Made by a program: the position numbers and the translations under genes. The notes under the pieces were generated by a model, which saw only the letters and a program-made list of their open reading frames with translations, did not search any database and had not been told where the DNA came from. A DNA stretch of 16,901 bases from Sediminibacterium sp. (lineage in GTDB: Bacteria; Bacteroidota; Bacteroidia; Chitinophagales; Chitinophagaceae). Positions 9,637 to 16,681 of this stretch are shown piece by piece (positions within the stretch are counted from its first letter, which is position 1; every line of letters begins with the position of its first letter). The DNA lies in NCBI GenBank assembly GCA_023263235.1, contig JALQXE010000125.1:1-16901 (forward strand). The letters run 5' to 3'.

Positions 9637-10119
9637 ATGAAATTACGCATTGGCTCAGGAATCGATTTTCATCAATTAGTGGAAGGAAGAGATTTGTGGA
9701 TTGGCGGCATTAAAATCCCACATACTAAAGGTGCGTTAGGCCATAGTGACGCAGATGTTTTATTGCACGCAATTTGCGATGCACTATTAGGGGCATTGAG
9801 TTTAGGAGATATTGGCACCCATTTCCCCGATACCGATAATGCATTTAAAAACATAGACAGCAAAATATTACTGGCGCGCACATACGATTTAATCACTGCA
9901 CAGGGATATCAAATTGTAAATATCGATGCCACTCTTTGTTTAGAGGCCCCAAAAATTAAGCCCTATGTAATTGAAATGCAAAACTGCATTGCAAGTATTT
10001 TAAAAATTGGAGATAAGGATATTTCAATCAAAGCTACTACTACCGAAACGATGGGCTTTACGGGCCGACAAGAAGGACTTGTTGCAATGGCAACCTGCTT
10101 GCTTACCCAAAATTCATAG
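9637..10119 (+). CDS. ispF: 2-C-methyl-D-erythritol 2,4-cyclodiphosphate synthase
   Basis: Fifth enzyme of the methylerythritol phosphate route to isoprenoids: it cyclises CDP-ME 2-phosphate to MEcPP with release of CMP. The 160-residue product matches the usual length. Metal ligands D10 and H12 are in GIDFHQL and H44 is in GHSDADVLLHA; the C-terminal TTTETMGFTGRQEG segment is the nucleotide-binding part of the trimer interface. I chose ATG at 9637, 4 bases after the gldJ stop, because the protein then begins MKLRIGSGIDFH as in the family. An upstream in-frame ATG at 9571 would overlap gldJ and add 22 unrelated residues. Likely translated from the gldJ transcript; murF follows after 15 bases. 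Confidence 0.97.
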   Translation: MKLRIGSGIDFHQLVEGRDLWIGGIKIPHTKGALGHSDADVLLHAICDALLGALSLGDIGTHFPDTDNAFKNIDSKILLARTYDLITAQGYQIVNIDATLCLEAPKIKPYVIEMQNCIASILKIGDKDISIKATTTETMGFTGRQEGLVAMATCLLTQNS

Positions 10120-10134
10120 TTAATACAATTTAAA

Positions 10135-11433
10135 ATGAAGCTCCCTTCTATTTCATTTTTATACGAGCTATACAAGCAAAATCCTCAAATACAAACCGAT
10201 ACAAGAAAACTAAAATGGGGCGATTTGTATTTTGCATTAAAAGGTCCCAATTTCAATGGCAATGGATTTGCATTATCTGCAATAGAAAATGGCGCTAGCT
10301 ATGCCATTGTGGACGAACCTATTGCTTATAGCGAAGCAATTGACAATCGTATTTTACAAGTAGATGATGTATTAAGCACTTTACAAGCACTTGCAAAATA
10401 TCATCGTGAACATTTTAAAATTCCTTTTATTGGCATCACAGGCAGTAATGGTAAAACTACTACCAAAGAATTAGTATATGCTGTGCTTGCAAGTCATTTT
10501 AAAACCTATACCACCCAGGGAAACTTTAATAACCATATTGGTGTACCATTAACTTTATTAAGTATTGGATTAGATGCACAAATGGCAGTAATTGAAATGG
10601 GGGCCAATCATTTACAAGAGATAGCGAGTTATTGCGAATACGCAATGCCTAATTATGGTTTAATCACTAATTGTGGTAAAGCACATTTGGAAGGATTTGG
10701 TTCGGAAGAGGGTGTTAAAAAAGGCAAAGGTGAGTTATATGATTATTTAAGAAATCATAAGGGAGCTGCTTTTGTGATGAGTGATTTTGATTACTTAGTA
10801 AACATGTGTGCAGGAATTCCAGAAGTAATTAGTTACGGTAGCAAGTCAGGTAACTTACAAGCAGATGCTGCAACTGTTAATGGGTTTTTACAAGTGAATT
10901 TCACCAAGGGTGCCCCTTTTGAAATAATACAATCACAATTAGTAGGAGAATATAATTTACCAAATATTTTGGCGGCTGTAAGTATTGGATTGTATTTTAA
11001 AGTGCCTGCCGATAAAATAAAAAATGCGATTGAAAATTACGCCCCTTCAAACAGTCGTTCACAATTATTAAAGTGGAAAGGTAATGATGTAATTTTAGAC
11101 GCTTACAATGCCAATCCAAGTAGTATGCAATTGGCAATTGAAAACTTTGCAAAATTAGACGCAGCCCATAAGATTGTTTGCATTGGAGGCATGAAGGAAT
11201 TAGGCAGCACAAGTTTGGCAGAGCATCAAGCACTTATAAGCTTACTAGAAAAATACAATTGGGAACAAGTTATTTTGGTAGGTGGTGATTTTGAACAATG
11301 CCAACACAAGTTCATCTTCTTTTCAAATGCATTGGAAGCAAAAGAATGGTTAAGAGGAAAAGCGTTTGAAAATAGATCCATATTAATTAAGGGATCGAGA
11401 GGAATCCGAATGGAACAAGTAATCGAAAATTAG
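10135..11433 (+). CDS. murF: UDP-N-acetylmuramoyl-tripeptide--D-alanyl-D-alanine ligase
   Basis: Adds D-Ala-D-Ala to the UDP-MurNAc-tripeptide, the last cytoplasmic peptide step of peptidoglycan precursor synthesis. The three-domain Mur ligase layout fits the 432 residues: an N-terminal UDP-binding domain (about 1-95) containing TDTRKLKWGDLYFALKG, an ATPase domain with P-loop GITGSNGKTTTKE (100-112), EMGANHLQEI (from 154) and KKGKGELYDY carrying the lysine region, and a C-terminal domain with DAYNANPSS (from about 312) and GGMKELG. The N-terminal domain is slightly short compared with E. coli MurF, as in other Bacteroidota. It lies 15 bases after ispF in an apparent gldJ-ispF-murF operon, and murF outside the classic dcw cluster is normal for this phylum. 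Confidence 0.95.
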   Translation: MKLPSISFLYELYKQNPQIQTDTRKLKWGDLYFALKGPNFNGNGFALSAIENGASYAIVDEPIAYSEAIDNRILQVDDVLSTLQALAKYHREHFKIPFIGITGSNGKTTTKELVYAVLASHFKTYTTQGNFNNHIGVPLTLLSIGLDAQMAVIEMGANHLQEIASYCEYAMPNYGLITNCGKAHLEGFGSEEGVKKGKGELYDYLRNHKGAAFVMSDFDYLVNMCAGIPEVISYGSKSGNLQADAATVNGFLQVNFTKGAPFEIIQSQLVGEYNLPNILAAVSIGLYFKVPADKIKNAIENYAPSNSRSQLLKWKGNDVILDAYNANPSSMQLAIENFAKLDAAHKIVCIGGMKELGSTSLAEHQALISLLEKYNWEQVILVGGDFEQCQHKFIFFSNALEAKEWLRGKAFENRSILIKGSRGIRMEQVIEN

Positions 11434-11454
11434 TCCCCTCCTATTATTTTTCAA

Positions 11455-11462
11455 TATCTTTG
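11455..11462 (+). promoter_or_regulatory. -7 promoter element of the DUF983 gene (TATCTTTG)
   Basis: TATCTTTG is a full match to TAnnTTTG in the 33-base gap after murF. Only 4 bases separate it from the ATG at 11467, so transcription would begin at or beside the start codon. Confidence 0.5.
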
Positions 11463-11466
11463 CGGC

Positions 11467-11910
11467 ATGCCTAAAAATATATTGTCAAGTGTATTGACCA
11501 ATAAATGTCCACGTTGTAGAGAAGGTAAATTATTTGTGTCCAATAATGCTTATGATTTATCCAATATTACAAAGATGAATGAAAATTGTCCAGTTTGCGG
11601 ACAGCCCACTGAAATTGAAGTTGGATTTTATGTTGGTACAGGTTATGTGAGTTATGCATTAACAGTTGCTTATTTTGTTTCTAGCTTTGTTGCTTGGAAA
11701 GTTCTCATAGGTATGACTTTTGATTTAGATGATAACCGAATTTTATATTGGTTGTTTAGTTCTATCGTGTTGGTTATTTTATTACAACCCATTTTCATGC
11801 GTTTATCTCGTTCTATTTGGATTGCCATGTTTGTATCCTATAATAAAAATTGGAAAGAAGAACCACTGGCGTACAATGAAAGAATGGATGAACATATGAA
11901 GGAGCACTAG
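11467..11910 (+). CDS. DUF983 family membrane protein with N-terminal zinc ribbon
   Basis: A 147-residue protein that begins with two CxxC pairs, C14-P-R-C17 and C41-P-V-C44, which form a likely zinc ribbon in the cytoplasm, followed by the motif GFYVGTGYVSY and two hydrophobic membrane segments (about 58-84 and 92-113). The tail is hydrophilic and charged (KNWKEEPLAYNERMDEHMKEH). This is the DUF983 pattern; the family has no established function. It stands 33 bases after murF and has its own -7 element, so it may be read both from the murF operon and on its own. A strong terminator follows 21 bases after its stop. The start at ATG 11467 gives MPKNILSSVL, the usual family beginning. Confidence 0.85.
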   Translation: MPKNILSSVLTNKCPRCREGKLFVSNNAYDLSNITKMNENCPVCGQPTEIEVGFYVGTGYVSYALTVAYFVSSFVAWKVLIGMTFDLDDNRILYWLFSSIVLVILLQPIFMRLSRSIWIAMFVSYNKNWKEEPLAYNERMDEHMKEH

Positions 11911-11931
11911 AATCTTTTACCAAAGCCTTTC

Positions 11932-11963
11932 AGAAGCAAACGATGTTTGCTTCTGTCTTTTTT
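11932..11963 (+). terminator. Rho-independent terminator after the DUF983 gene
   Basis: AGAAGCAAAC (11932-11941), loop GAT, then GTTTGCTTCT (11945-11954) form a perfect 10-base-pair stem followed by GTCTTTTTTC. It ends the gldJ-ispF-murF-DUF983 unit. Confidence 0.85.
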
Positions 11964-12016
11964 CATTATCGCCAGCTTACGAAAGTGAACTTTCGACGCT
12001 GTCTTAATGAAAAAAG
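11957..12016. repeat. Nested inverted repeat between DUF983 and tRNA-Ser
   Basis: Outer arms CTTTTTTCATTA (11957-11968) and TAATGAAAAAAG (12005-12016) are exact 12-base complements. Inside are CAGC (11973-11976)/GCTG (11998-12001) and CGAAAGT (11980-11986)/ACTTTCG (11989-11995). The outer arms contain the T-tracts of the two flanking terminators, so part of the symmetry comes from two terminators facing each other; the inner arms are not explained by that. Confidence 0.6.
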
Positions 12017-12036
12017 CCTGTCACTTTCGTGACAGG
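12009..12036 (-). terminator. Rho-independent terminator after tRNA-Ser
   Basis: On the minus strand CCTGTCAC, loop GAAA, GTGACAGG, then C and six T. It begins 5 bases after the end of the tRNA. On the plus strand the same hairpin is followed by TTTT, so it may also stop leftover plus-strand transcription. Confidence 0.8.
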
Positions 12037-12041
12037 TTTTG

Positions 12042-12126
12042 CAGAGAGGAAGGGATTCGAACCCTCGATACGTTGCCGTATACACACTTTCCAGGCGTGC
12101 TCCTTCAACCACTCGGACACCTCTCT
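12042..12126 (-). tRNA. tRNA-Ser (anticodon GGA)
   Basis: An 85-base class II tRNA on the minus strand. The acceptor stem AGAGAGG (12126-12120) pairs with CCTCTCT (12049-12043), and the discriminator base is G (12042), as serine tRNAs require. The D arm reads TCCGAGTGGTTGAAGGA; the anticodon stem CACGC/GTGTG holds the loop CTGGAAA with anticodon GGA at 12092-12090; a long variable arm (TATACG...CGTAT) follows, then the T arm GGGTTCGAATCCC. The next bases after G are CAA, so CCA is not encoded and must be added by nucleotidyltransferase. It reads UCC and UCU codons. Confidence 0.97.
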
Positions 12127-12136
12127 ATAAGGGTTG

Positions 12137-12144
12137 CAAATGTA
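12137..12144 (-). promoter_or_regulatory. -7 promoter element of tRNA-Ser (TACATTTG)
   Basis: The minus strand reads TACATTTG, a full match to TAnnTTTG, 10 bases before the mature tRNA 5' end. It lies in the 44-base gap after the TatD gene; any -33 element would fall inside the end of that gene. Confidence 0.5.
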
Positions 12145-12170
12145 AGATAAAATATGGGATTTGGACTATT

Positions 12171-12938
12171 CTATAACCCAAACAACCTTTCTGCATTCGC
12201 AGTAGTGATTGCTGCTATCTCATGCAAGGGCAAGGCTTTTATTTCTGCTAATTTTTTAGCTACTTCTATCATGAATGATGGTTCGTTCCTTTTACCTCTA
12301 TATGGTACAGGTGGTAAATAAGGAGCGTCAGTTTCTAAAAATAAATAGTCCATAGGAATATCTTTTACTGCTTCTGCAACACCTGCATTTTTATAAGTGA
12401 GCACCCCACCAAGTCCTAAATAAAACCCCATGTCAATAATTTGCTTTGCAGATTCAGCACTTCCACTAAAACAATGAAAGGCACCGCGTAATCCTTTTTT
12501 TGCAAAAGGTTTTACTGCTTCAATGGTTTCACCCATTGCGTTACGTGTATGTATCACAATAGGGGTATTATAATCAATTGCCCATTGCATTTGAATTTCA
12601 AAAGCTTTGTATTGTTGTTCTGTAAAAGTTTTATCCCAATAAAAATCCAATCCTATTTCACCAATAGCCACAAATTTTCTCTTGCACAACCACGCTTCTA
12701 CAATTTTTAATTCAGCTTCATAATTTTCTTTCACATAACAAGGATGCAAGCCCATCATGGCAATACATTTATTGGGAAATTTTGTTTCTAATTCCAACAT
12801 ATCTGCAATGCAAGTACTGTCAATCCCTGGCATCAGAATTTTCTCTACCCCACTTAAATGAGCATTGTTTAATATATGATCTATTTCAGGAAGAATAGAT
12901 TCATCATAAATATGTGCATGGGTGTCAATAAATCGCAT
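12171..12938 (-). CDS. TatD family metal-dependent hydrolase (DNase)
   Basis: A TIM-barrel metallohydrolase; characterised relatives are 3'-5' exonucleases on DNA or RNA, and some remove D-amino acids from tRNA. The 255-residue product has the two-metal site in order: D5-T-H7-A-H9, E94 in GEIGLD, H130 in IVIHTR, H155 in AFHCFSG and D204 in LETDAPYL. All key residues are intact. I chose ATG at 12936-12938, giving MRFIDTHAHIYDE, where the family begins. A GTG 42 bases upstream is in frame but would add an unrelated 14-residue tail. It reads towards tRNA-Ser on the same strand. Bacteria often carry several paralogues (TatD, YcfH, YjjV); sequence alone does not decide which, so no symbol is given. 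Confidence 0.93.
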   Translation of the reverse strand: MRFIDTHAHIYDESILPEIDHILNNAHLSGVEKILMPGIDSTCIADMLELETKFPNKCIAMMGLHPCYVKENYEAELKIVEAWLCKRKFVAIGEIGLDFYWDKTFTEQQYKAFEIQMQWAIDYNTPIVIHTRNAMGETIEAVKPFAKKGLRGAFHCFSGSAESAKQIIDMGFYLGLGGVLTYKNAGVAEAVKDIPMDYLFLETDAPYLPPVPYRGKRNEPSFMIEVAKKLAEIKALPLHEIAAITTANAERLFGL

Positions 12939-13048
12939 AAAACACTGATTATAAATGCAAAAAAACGGTTTTTTTTCCACCCCGCATACTAAAACGAATT
13001 ATTTCATCGTTTTAGGTTTTGGACGATAGGTCTTATTAGTACAAACTT

Positions 13049-13113
13049 TATCTTTTTGTTTTTTATAGGGTACGGATTATACAGGCCGAGGTTTCTACCT
13101 TGGCCTTCTTTTT
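13049..13113 (+). ncRNA. Candidate small RNA ending at an orphan terminator
   Basis: The 189-base spacer between two minus-strand genes (12939-13127) contains a good plus-strand terminator at 13083-13114 with no plus-strand gene before it. TATCTTTT (13049-13056), one base off TAnnTTTG, could be a -7 element giving an RNA of about 50 bases. A second hairpin, CTAAAACG/CGTTTTAG, lies upstream at 12989-13015. I recognise no known RNA family. The terminator is visible; the transcript is inferred. Confidence 0.25.
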
Positions 13114-13114
13114 G
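13083..13114 (+). terminator. Plus-strand terminator without an obvious gene
   Basis: GGCCGAGG (13084-13091), loop TTTCTA, CCTTGGCC (13098-13105), one G-U pair, then TTCTTTTTG. On the minus strand the hairpin is not followed by a T-run, so it does not end the deacetylase gene in the usual way. Confidence 0.65.
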
Positions 13115-13127
13115 CTTAAAATAAATT

Positions 13128-13751
13128 TTATGGAATGGACTCAAAACGATAACCCAATTGAGAGAAATAGTCCAAAACCATAGGCAATGCAACCGACATC
13201 CTATCCCATGCTTTTTGACTATCATGAAACACAATTATGGAACCTGGCTTTGTATATTTTATAACATTGCGCGCGCAATCATCGCCATTTAATTTTAAAT
13301 CAAAATCGGCACTCAATACATCCCACATTATAATTTGTTGAGGCAAATTTTTCACGGAACTTAATGCATTAATTTGTCTTTTAGTTATTCTTCCATAAGG
13401 AGGTCTAAACAAATTACTTTCTATTAAATTAACTGCATCTTTTATATTTTCGATATAATCATTTGTTGTTGTTTTCCATCCATTCAAATGATCATAAGTA
13501 TGATTGCCTACCCTATGACCTGCTTTTAAAATAGACTCATAAATATTGGGGTGCTTTAGCACATTATTTCCGATGCAAAAAAAAGTAGCTTTTGCATTGT
13601 ATTTTTTTAATTCTGCTAAAACAAAAGGGGTTGCTTCGGGGTGTGGCCCATCATCAAAACTCAAATAAATCACCTTCTCTTTGGAGGGGATATTCCAGGT
13701 ACATTTTGGGTAAAATGCACGCAACCAAAAAGGTGTTTTAATTAAATACAT
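13128..13751 (-). CDS. Polysaccharide deacetylase family protein (NodB homology)
   Basis: A metal-dependent carbohydrate esterase of family 4, which removes N- or O-acetyl groups from peptidoglycan, chitin-like or exopolysaccharide sugars. All five NodB motifs are visible: SFDDGPHP with D33 and D34, HTYDH with the metal ligands H84 and H88, RPPYGR (116-121), MWDVLSADF with W143 and D144, and VFHDS with H176. At 207 residues it is a nearly bare catalytic domain. There is no clear signal peptide, only a short hydrophobic N-terminus (MYLIKTPFWLRAFY), so location is uncertain. I chose ATG at 13749-13751; an in-frame TTG six bases upstream overlaps the promoter element. It is divergent from gltX. 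Substrate cannot be read from sequence. Confidence 0.9.
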   Translation of the reverse strand: MYLIKTPFWLRAFYPKCTWNIPSKEKVIYLSFDDGPHPEATPFVLAELKKYNAKATFFCIGNNVLKHPNIYESILKAGHRVGNHTYDHLNGWKTTTNDYIENIKDAVNLIESNLFRPPYGRITKRQINALSSVKNLPQQIIMWDVLSADFDLKLNGDDCARNVIKYTKPGSIIVFHDSQKAWDRMSVALPMVLDYFSQLGYRFESIP

Positions 13752-13754
13752 ACC

Positions 13755-13762
13755 CAAAGATA
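13755..13762 (-). promoter_or_regulatory. -7 promoter element of the deacetylase gene (TATCTTTG)
   Basis: The minus strand reads TATCTTTG followed by GGT and the ATG. A start point about 4 bases after the box would fall on the start codon itself, so a leaderless mRNA is expected. Confidence 0.5.
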
Positions 13763-13788
13763 AATAGTTCTTTTGCCCGTATGAATAT

Positions 13789-13796
13789 TATCTTTG
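13789..13796 (+). promoter_or_regulatory. -7 promoter element of gltX (TATCTTTG)
   Basis: TATCTTTG lies 17 bases before the gltX ATG at 13814. TTTTG at 13771-13775 is the only -33-like box, but the 13-base spacing is shorter than usual. Between the box and gltX is a minimal ATG-ATG-TAA (13802-13810). Confidence 0.5.
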
Positions 13797-13813
13797 TAAA
13801 AATGATGTAAAGT

Positions 13814-15343
13814 ATGGATGCAAAGGTTAGAGTTCGTTTTGCCCCCTCTCCCACAGGCGGTTTACACTTGGGGGGTGTGAGAACGGTTTTATTCAATTAT
13901 TTATTTGCGAAGCACAATAACGGAGAATTTATACTAAGAATTGAGGATACTGACCAAACCCGTTTTGTACCAGGTGCAGAACAATATATTCAAGACACTT
14001 TGGCTTGGTGTGGACTAACCCCTGATGAGAGTCCTTTGCATGGAGGGCCTTGTGCACCTTATCGCCAAAGCGAACGCAAGCCCATGTACAAAGAATTTGC
14101 AGATAAATTAATTGCGCAAGGCAATGCTTACTATGCATTTGATACCCCCGAGGATTTAGATGCAAAGCGAAAGGAAGTTCCTAATTTTCAATACAGTCAT
14201 GCGCACAGAATGAACATGAAAAATTCATTGTCACTTTCCAAAGAAGTGGTGGATGAATTATTAAAAAATAATACGCCGCATGTTATAAGAATTAAAGTGC
14301 CAGAAAATGAGGAAGTGAGTTTGGAAGATGTGATTAGAGGTCATGTAAGCTTTGATACCAATATGGTTGATGATAAAGTTTTATTAAAAGCAGACGGCAT
14401 GCCAACGTATCATCTTGCGGTAGTAGTAGATGATCATTTAATGAAAATAACACATGCCTTTAGAGGTGAAGAGTGGCTACCAAGCGCTCCTGTGCATGTA
14501 TTATTATGGAAATATTTATTTGGTATTGATCAAATGCCTAAATGGGCTCACCTTCCTTTAATCTTAAAACCAGATGGTAACGGTAAATTAAGCAAGCGTG
14601 ATGGAGAACGTTTAGGTTTCCCTGTATTTGCGATGGATTGGTTTGATCCAAATACCAATACAACCACCATAGGATTTAAAGAAAGGGGATTTTTACCCGA
14701 AGCTTTTGTAAACTTGTTAGCGATGTTGGGGTGGAATGACGGTACTGATAAGGAAATATATACAATGGAGGAATTGATTGCTGGATTTTCTTTAGAAAGA
14801 GTGCATAAAGGCGGCGCTAAATTTGATTATGAAAAGGCAAAGTGGTTTAATAGTGAATGGATAAAGAAAATGGATAACGAGCAATTAGCTGAATTGGTAA
14901 AACCCTATTTTGACAAAGAAGGAATTGAAGTGCATGACCCTGCATATTTAGTAAAAGTAATAGGATTGGTGAAAGAGCGTTGTCAATTATTGCCTGATTT
15001 TATAACACAATCAAGTTTTTATTTTAAAGCTCCTGAACATATTGACACAGCAAGTATTGCTTCAAAATGGGACGCTAATAAAACTGAATTCTTTACTGAA
15101 TTAACAACAATATATAGTAGCAAAGTGGCAAATGGTGTAATGTCCGCTCCAGCTCTTGAATTAGAAACCGAATTTAAAGAACTCGTTGCTAAGCATGCAT
15201 TAAAACCAGGTGAATTGATGTTGCCATTTAGGATTATGCTTGTAGGTGGTAAATTTGGACCTGGAGTATTTGAAATTGTAGAGGCAATAGAATTAAAAGA
15301 TACGATAGCAAGAATTCAACATAGCTTGAAATTATTATCCTAA
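13814..15343 (+). CDS. gltX: Glutamyl-tRNA synthetase
   Basis: Charges tRNA-Glu with glutamate using ATP; in organisms lacking GlnRS the same enzyme also misacylates tRNA-Gln, which cannot be judged here. The 509-residue product is a class Ic synthetase: the HIGH-type motif [11 protein letters not shown] is at 11-21, the [10 protein letters not shown] segment follows at about 41-50, and the KMSKS-type motif appears as KLSKR at 258-262, preceded by [12 protein letters not shown]. The C-terminal half is the helical anticodon-binding domain, with [16 protein letters not shown] near the end. Length is normal for Bacteroidota. I chose ATG at 13814, giving [15 protein letters not shown]; the nearer upstream ATGs stop at once. 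Confidence 0.97.
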   Translation: MDAKVRVRFAPSPTGGLHLGGVRTVLFNYLFAKHNNGEFILRIEDTDQTRFVPGAEQYIQDTLAWCGLTPDESPLHGGPCAPYRQSERKPMYKEFADKLIAQGNAYYAFDTPEDLDAKRKEVPNFQYSHAHRMNMKNSLSLSKEVVDELLKNNTPHVIRIKVPENEEVSLEDVIRGHVSFDTNMVDDKVLLKADGMPTYHLAVVVDDHLMKITHAFRGEEWLPSAPVHVLLWKYLFGIDQMPKWAHLPLILKPDGNGKLSKRDGERLGFPVFAMDWFDPNTNTTTIGFKERGFLPEAFVNLLAMLGWNDGTDKEIYTMEELIAGFSLERVHKGGAKFDYEKAKWFNSEWIKKMDNEQLAELVKPYFDKEGIEVHDPAYLVKVIGLVKERCQLLPDFITQSSFYFKAPEHIDTASIASKWDANKTEFFTELTTIYSSKVANGVMSAPALELETEFKELVAKHALKPGELMLPFRIMLVGGKFGPGVFEIVEAIELKDTIARIQHSLKLLS

Positions 15344-15345
15344 AA

Positions 15346-15368
15346 TTGGTGTAACTTGTACACACCAA
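15346..15368. repeat. Small inverted repeat between gltX and the B12-binding gene
   Basis: TTGGTGT (15346-15352) and ACACCAA (15362-15368) flank a 9-base loop. No T-run follows, so it is not a standard terminator; it could be an mRNA end structure or a leader element of the next gene. Confidence 0.35.
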
Positions 15369-15389
15369 GGATACTTAAATAAATTAAGA

Positions 15390-15800
15390 ATGAGTGTAGA
15401 GAAACCCATTAGAGTTTTAGTGGCTAAAGTAGGCCTGGACGGGCATGACCGAGGTGCAAAAGTAATTGCCACTGCATTAAGAGATGCAGGCATGGAAGTG
15501 ATTTATACCGGTCTTCGTCAAAGCCCCGAAATGGTGGTTCAAGCAGCATTACAAGAAGATGTGGATGCAATAGGTATTAGTATTTTATCGGGCGCACATA
15601 TGACCGTCTTCCCTAAAGTTTATAATTTGATGCAAGAAAAAGGATTAACCAATACATTACTCACAGGAGGTGGCATTATACCTGAGGAAGACAATCATGC
15701 ATTAAACACCATGGGTATTGGAACACTTTTTAGCCCTGGTGCCAATACCGGTGATATTGCAGACTATATAAAAAAATGGGTGACCGAACATAGGAAGTAA
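15390..15800 (+). CDS. Stand-alone cobalamin-binding subunit of an acyl-CoA mutase
   Basis: A 136-residue Rossmann-like B12-binding domain in the base-off/His-on form. The signature DxHxxG is D17-G-H19-D-R-G22, with H19 replacing the lower cobalt ligand; SILSGAH (about 64-70) and TGGGIIP (92-98) complete the nucleotide-tail pocket. It matches the C-terminal domain of methylmalonyl-CoA mutase and the small subunits of split enzymes such as 2-hydroxyisobutyryl-CoA mutase and ethylmalonyl-CoA mutase relatives. No catalytic large subunit or MeaB-type chaperone is in the window, so which carbon-skeleton rearrangement it serves is open; methylmalonyl-CoA to succinyl-CoA is the default. It follows gltX by 46 bases and precedes a crotonase by 26, suggesting acyl-CoA metabolism. 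Confidence 0.9.
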   Translation: MSVEKPIRVLVAKVGLDGHDRGAKVIATALRDAGMEVIYTGLRQSPEMVVQAALQEDVDAIGISILSGAHMTVFPKVYNLMQEKGLTNTLLTGGGIIPEEDNHALNTMGIGTLFSPGANTGDIADYIKKWVTEHRK

Positions 15801-15826
15801 ATTTATTCATCATTAAAATTGCTAGT

Positions 15827-16606
15827 ATGTCATTTCAAACTTTATTTACAAAAATGGAAGATCATACATTGATCATTACCATTAATCGTCCCGACGTTTT
15901 AAATGCTTTAAACAAGCAAGTGATTAATGATTTGGATGCAGTTATGGACCGCGTATATAAATTTCCTGAAATTAAGAGTGTAGTAATCACTGGTGCAGGC
16001 TTAAAAAGTTTTGTAGCAGGTGCCGATATTAAAGAATTTGAATCCTTATCCAAGGAGGAAGCAATTGCAGTTGCTAAAAGAGGGCAATCCGTATTTGCAA
16101 AAATTGAAAATTCACCAAAACCTGTTATTGCTTGCGTAAATGGTTTTGCATTAGGAGGTGGATGTGAACTGGCTATGAGTTGTCATTTTGTAATTGCTTC
16201 AGAAAGTGCCATTTTTGGTCAACCCGAAGTTAATTTAGGAATAATGGTAGGCTATGGTGGATCACAAAGACTTACTCAAAGAGTTGGAAAGGGACGTGCC
16301 ATGGAATTAATTATTACCGGTAAAACAATTAATGCCACCCAAGCTATGAATTATGGACTCGTAAATTATGTAGTTCCTCAAACCGAGTTATTGGATAAAG
16401 CTTTTTCAATATTGAGAGTGGTACATGAGAAATCATCAATTGCTGTAGGCAATTCCATTAAGGCCATTAATGCTGTTTGGGACGAGAAGGCGAATGGATA
16501 TGATGTGGAAGCTAATTTATTTGGTGATTGTTTTTCCAGTGATGATGCCAAAGAAGGTATTGCCGCTTTCAAAGAAAAAAGAAAGCCCCATTTTAAAGGA
16601 CACTAA
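15827..16606 (+). CDS. Enoyl-CoA hydratase/isomerase family protein (crotonase)
   Basis: A 259-residue crotonase-fold enzyme acting on CoA thioesters. The oxyanion-hole segments are FVAGADIKE (62-70) and FALGGGCELAM (107-117). Both glutamates used for water addition in true hydratases are present, E114 in GGCELA and E134 in FGQPEVNLG, which favours a 2-enoyl-CoA hydratase such as 3-hydroxybutyryl-CoA dehydratase over isomerase or decarboxylase relatives. The loop after E134 reads GIMVGYGGSQRL where most relatives have a proline at the valine, a small difference near the active site. Start ATG 15827 is 26 bases after the B12-binding gene, probably one transcript. The exact substrate is not known from sequence. 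Confidence 0.9.
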   Translation: MSFQTLFTKMEDHTLIITINRPDVLNALNKQVINDLDAVMDRVYKFPEIKSVVITGAGLKSFVAGADIKEFESLSKEEAIAVAKRGQSVFAKIENSPKPVIACVNGFALGGGCELAMSCHFVIASESAIFGQPEVNLGIMVGYGGSQRLTQRVGKGRAMELIITGKTINATQAMNYGLVNYVVPQTELLDKAFSILRVVHEKSSIAVGNSIKAINAVWDEKANGYDVEANLFGDCFSSDDAKEGIAAFKEKRKPHFKGH

Positions 16607-16641
16607 TTCCTGTTTTAATCCTATTTTTTACCCATATTTTC

Positions 16642-16660
16642 GTAAGGTGCCTTACCTTTG
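16642..16660 (+). promoter_or_regulatory. fumC -7 element (TACCTTTG) overlapped by a palindrome
   Basis: TACCTTTG at 16653-16660 matches TAnnTTTG and lies 21 bases before the fumC ATG. GTAAGG/CCTTAC (16642-16655, two-base centre) overlaps its first three bases and could be an operator. The sequences are visible; regulation is inferred. Confidence 0.45.
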
Positions 16661-16681
16661 CGCTACTAAATTATTGTAATT

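Noticed and set aside
12959..12976. A-tract/T-tract symmetry (AAAAAAACGG then eight T) as a terminator
   Set aside because: A weak A-T stem with almost no loop, easily arising by chance in AT-rich spacer sequence.
12939..12980. Longer TatD protein from an upstream GTG
   Set aside because: The added 14 residues are unlike the family, which begins right at the metal motif (MRFIDTHAH).
15344..15389. Possible cobalamin riboswitch before the B12-binding gene
   Set aside because: The gap is only 46 bases, far too short for the aptamer, and no B12-box-like sequence is present; only a 7-base inverted repeat is seen.
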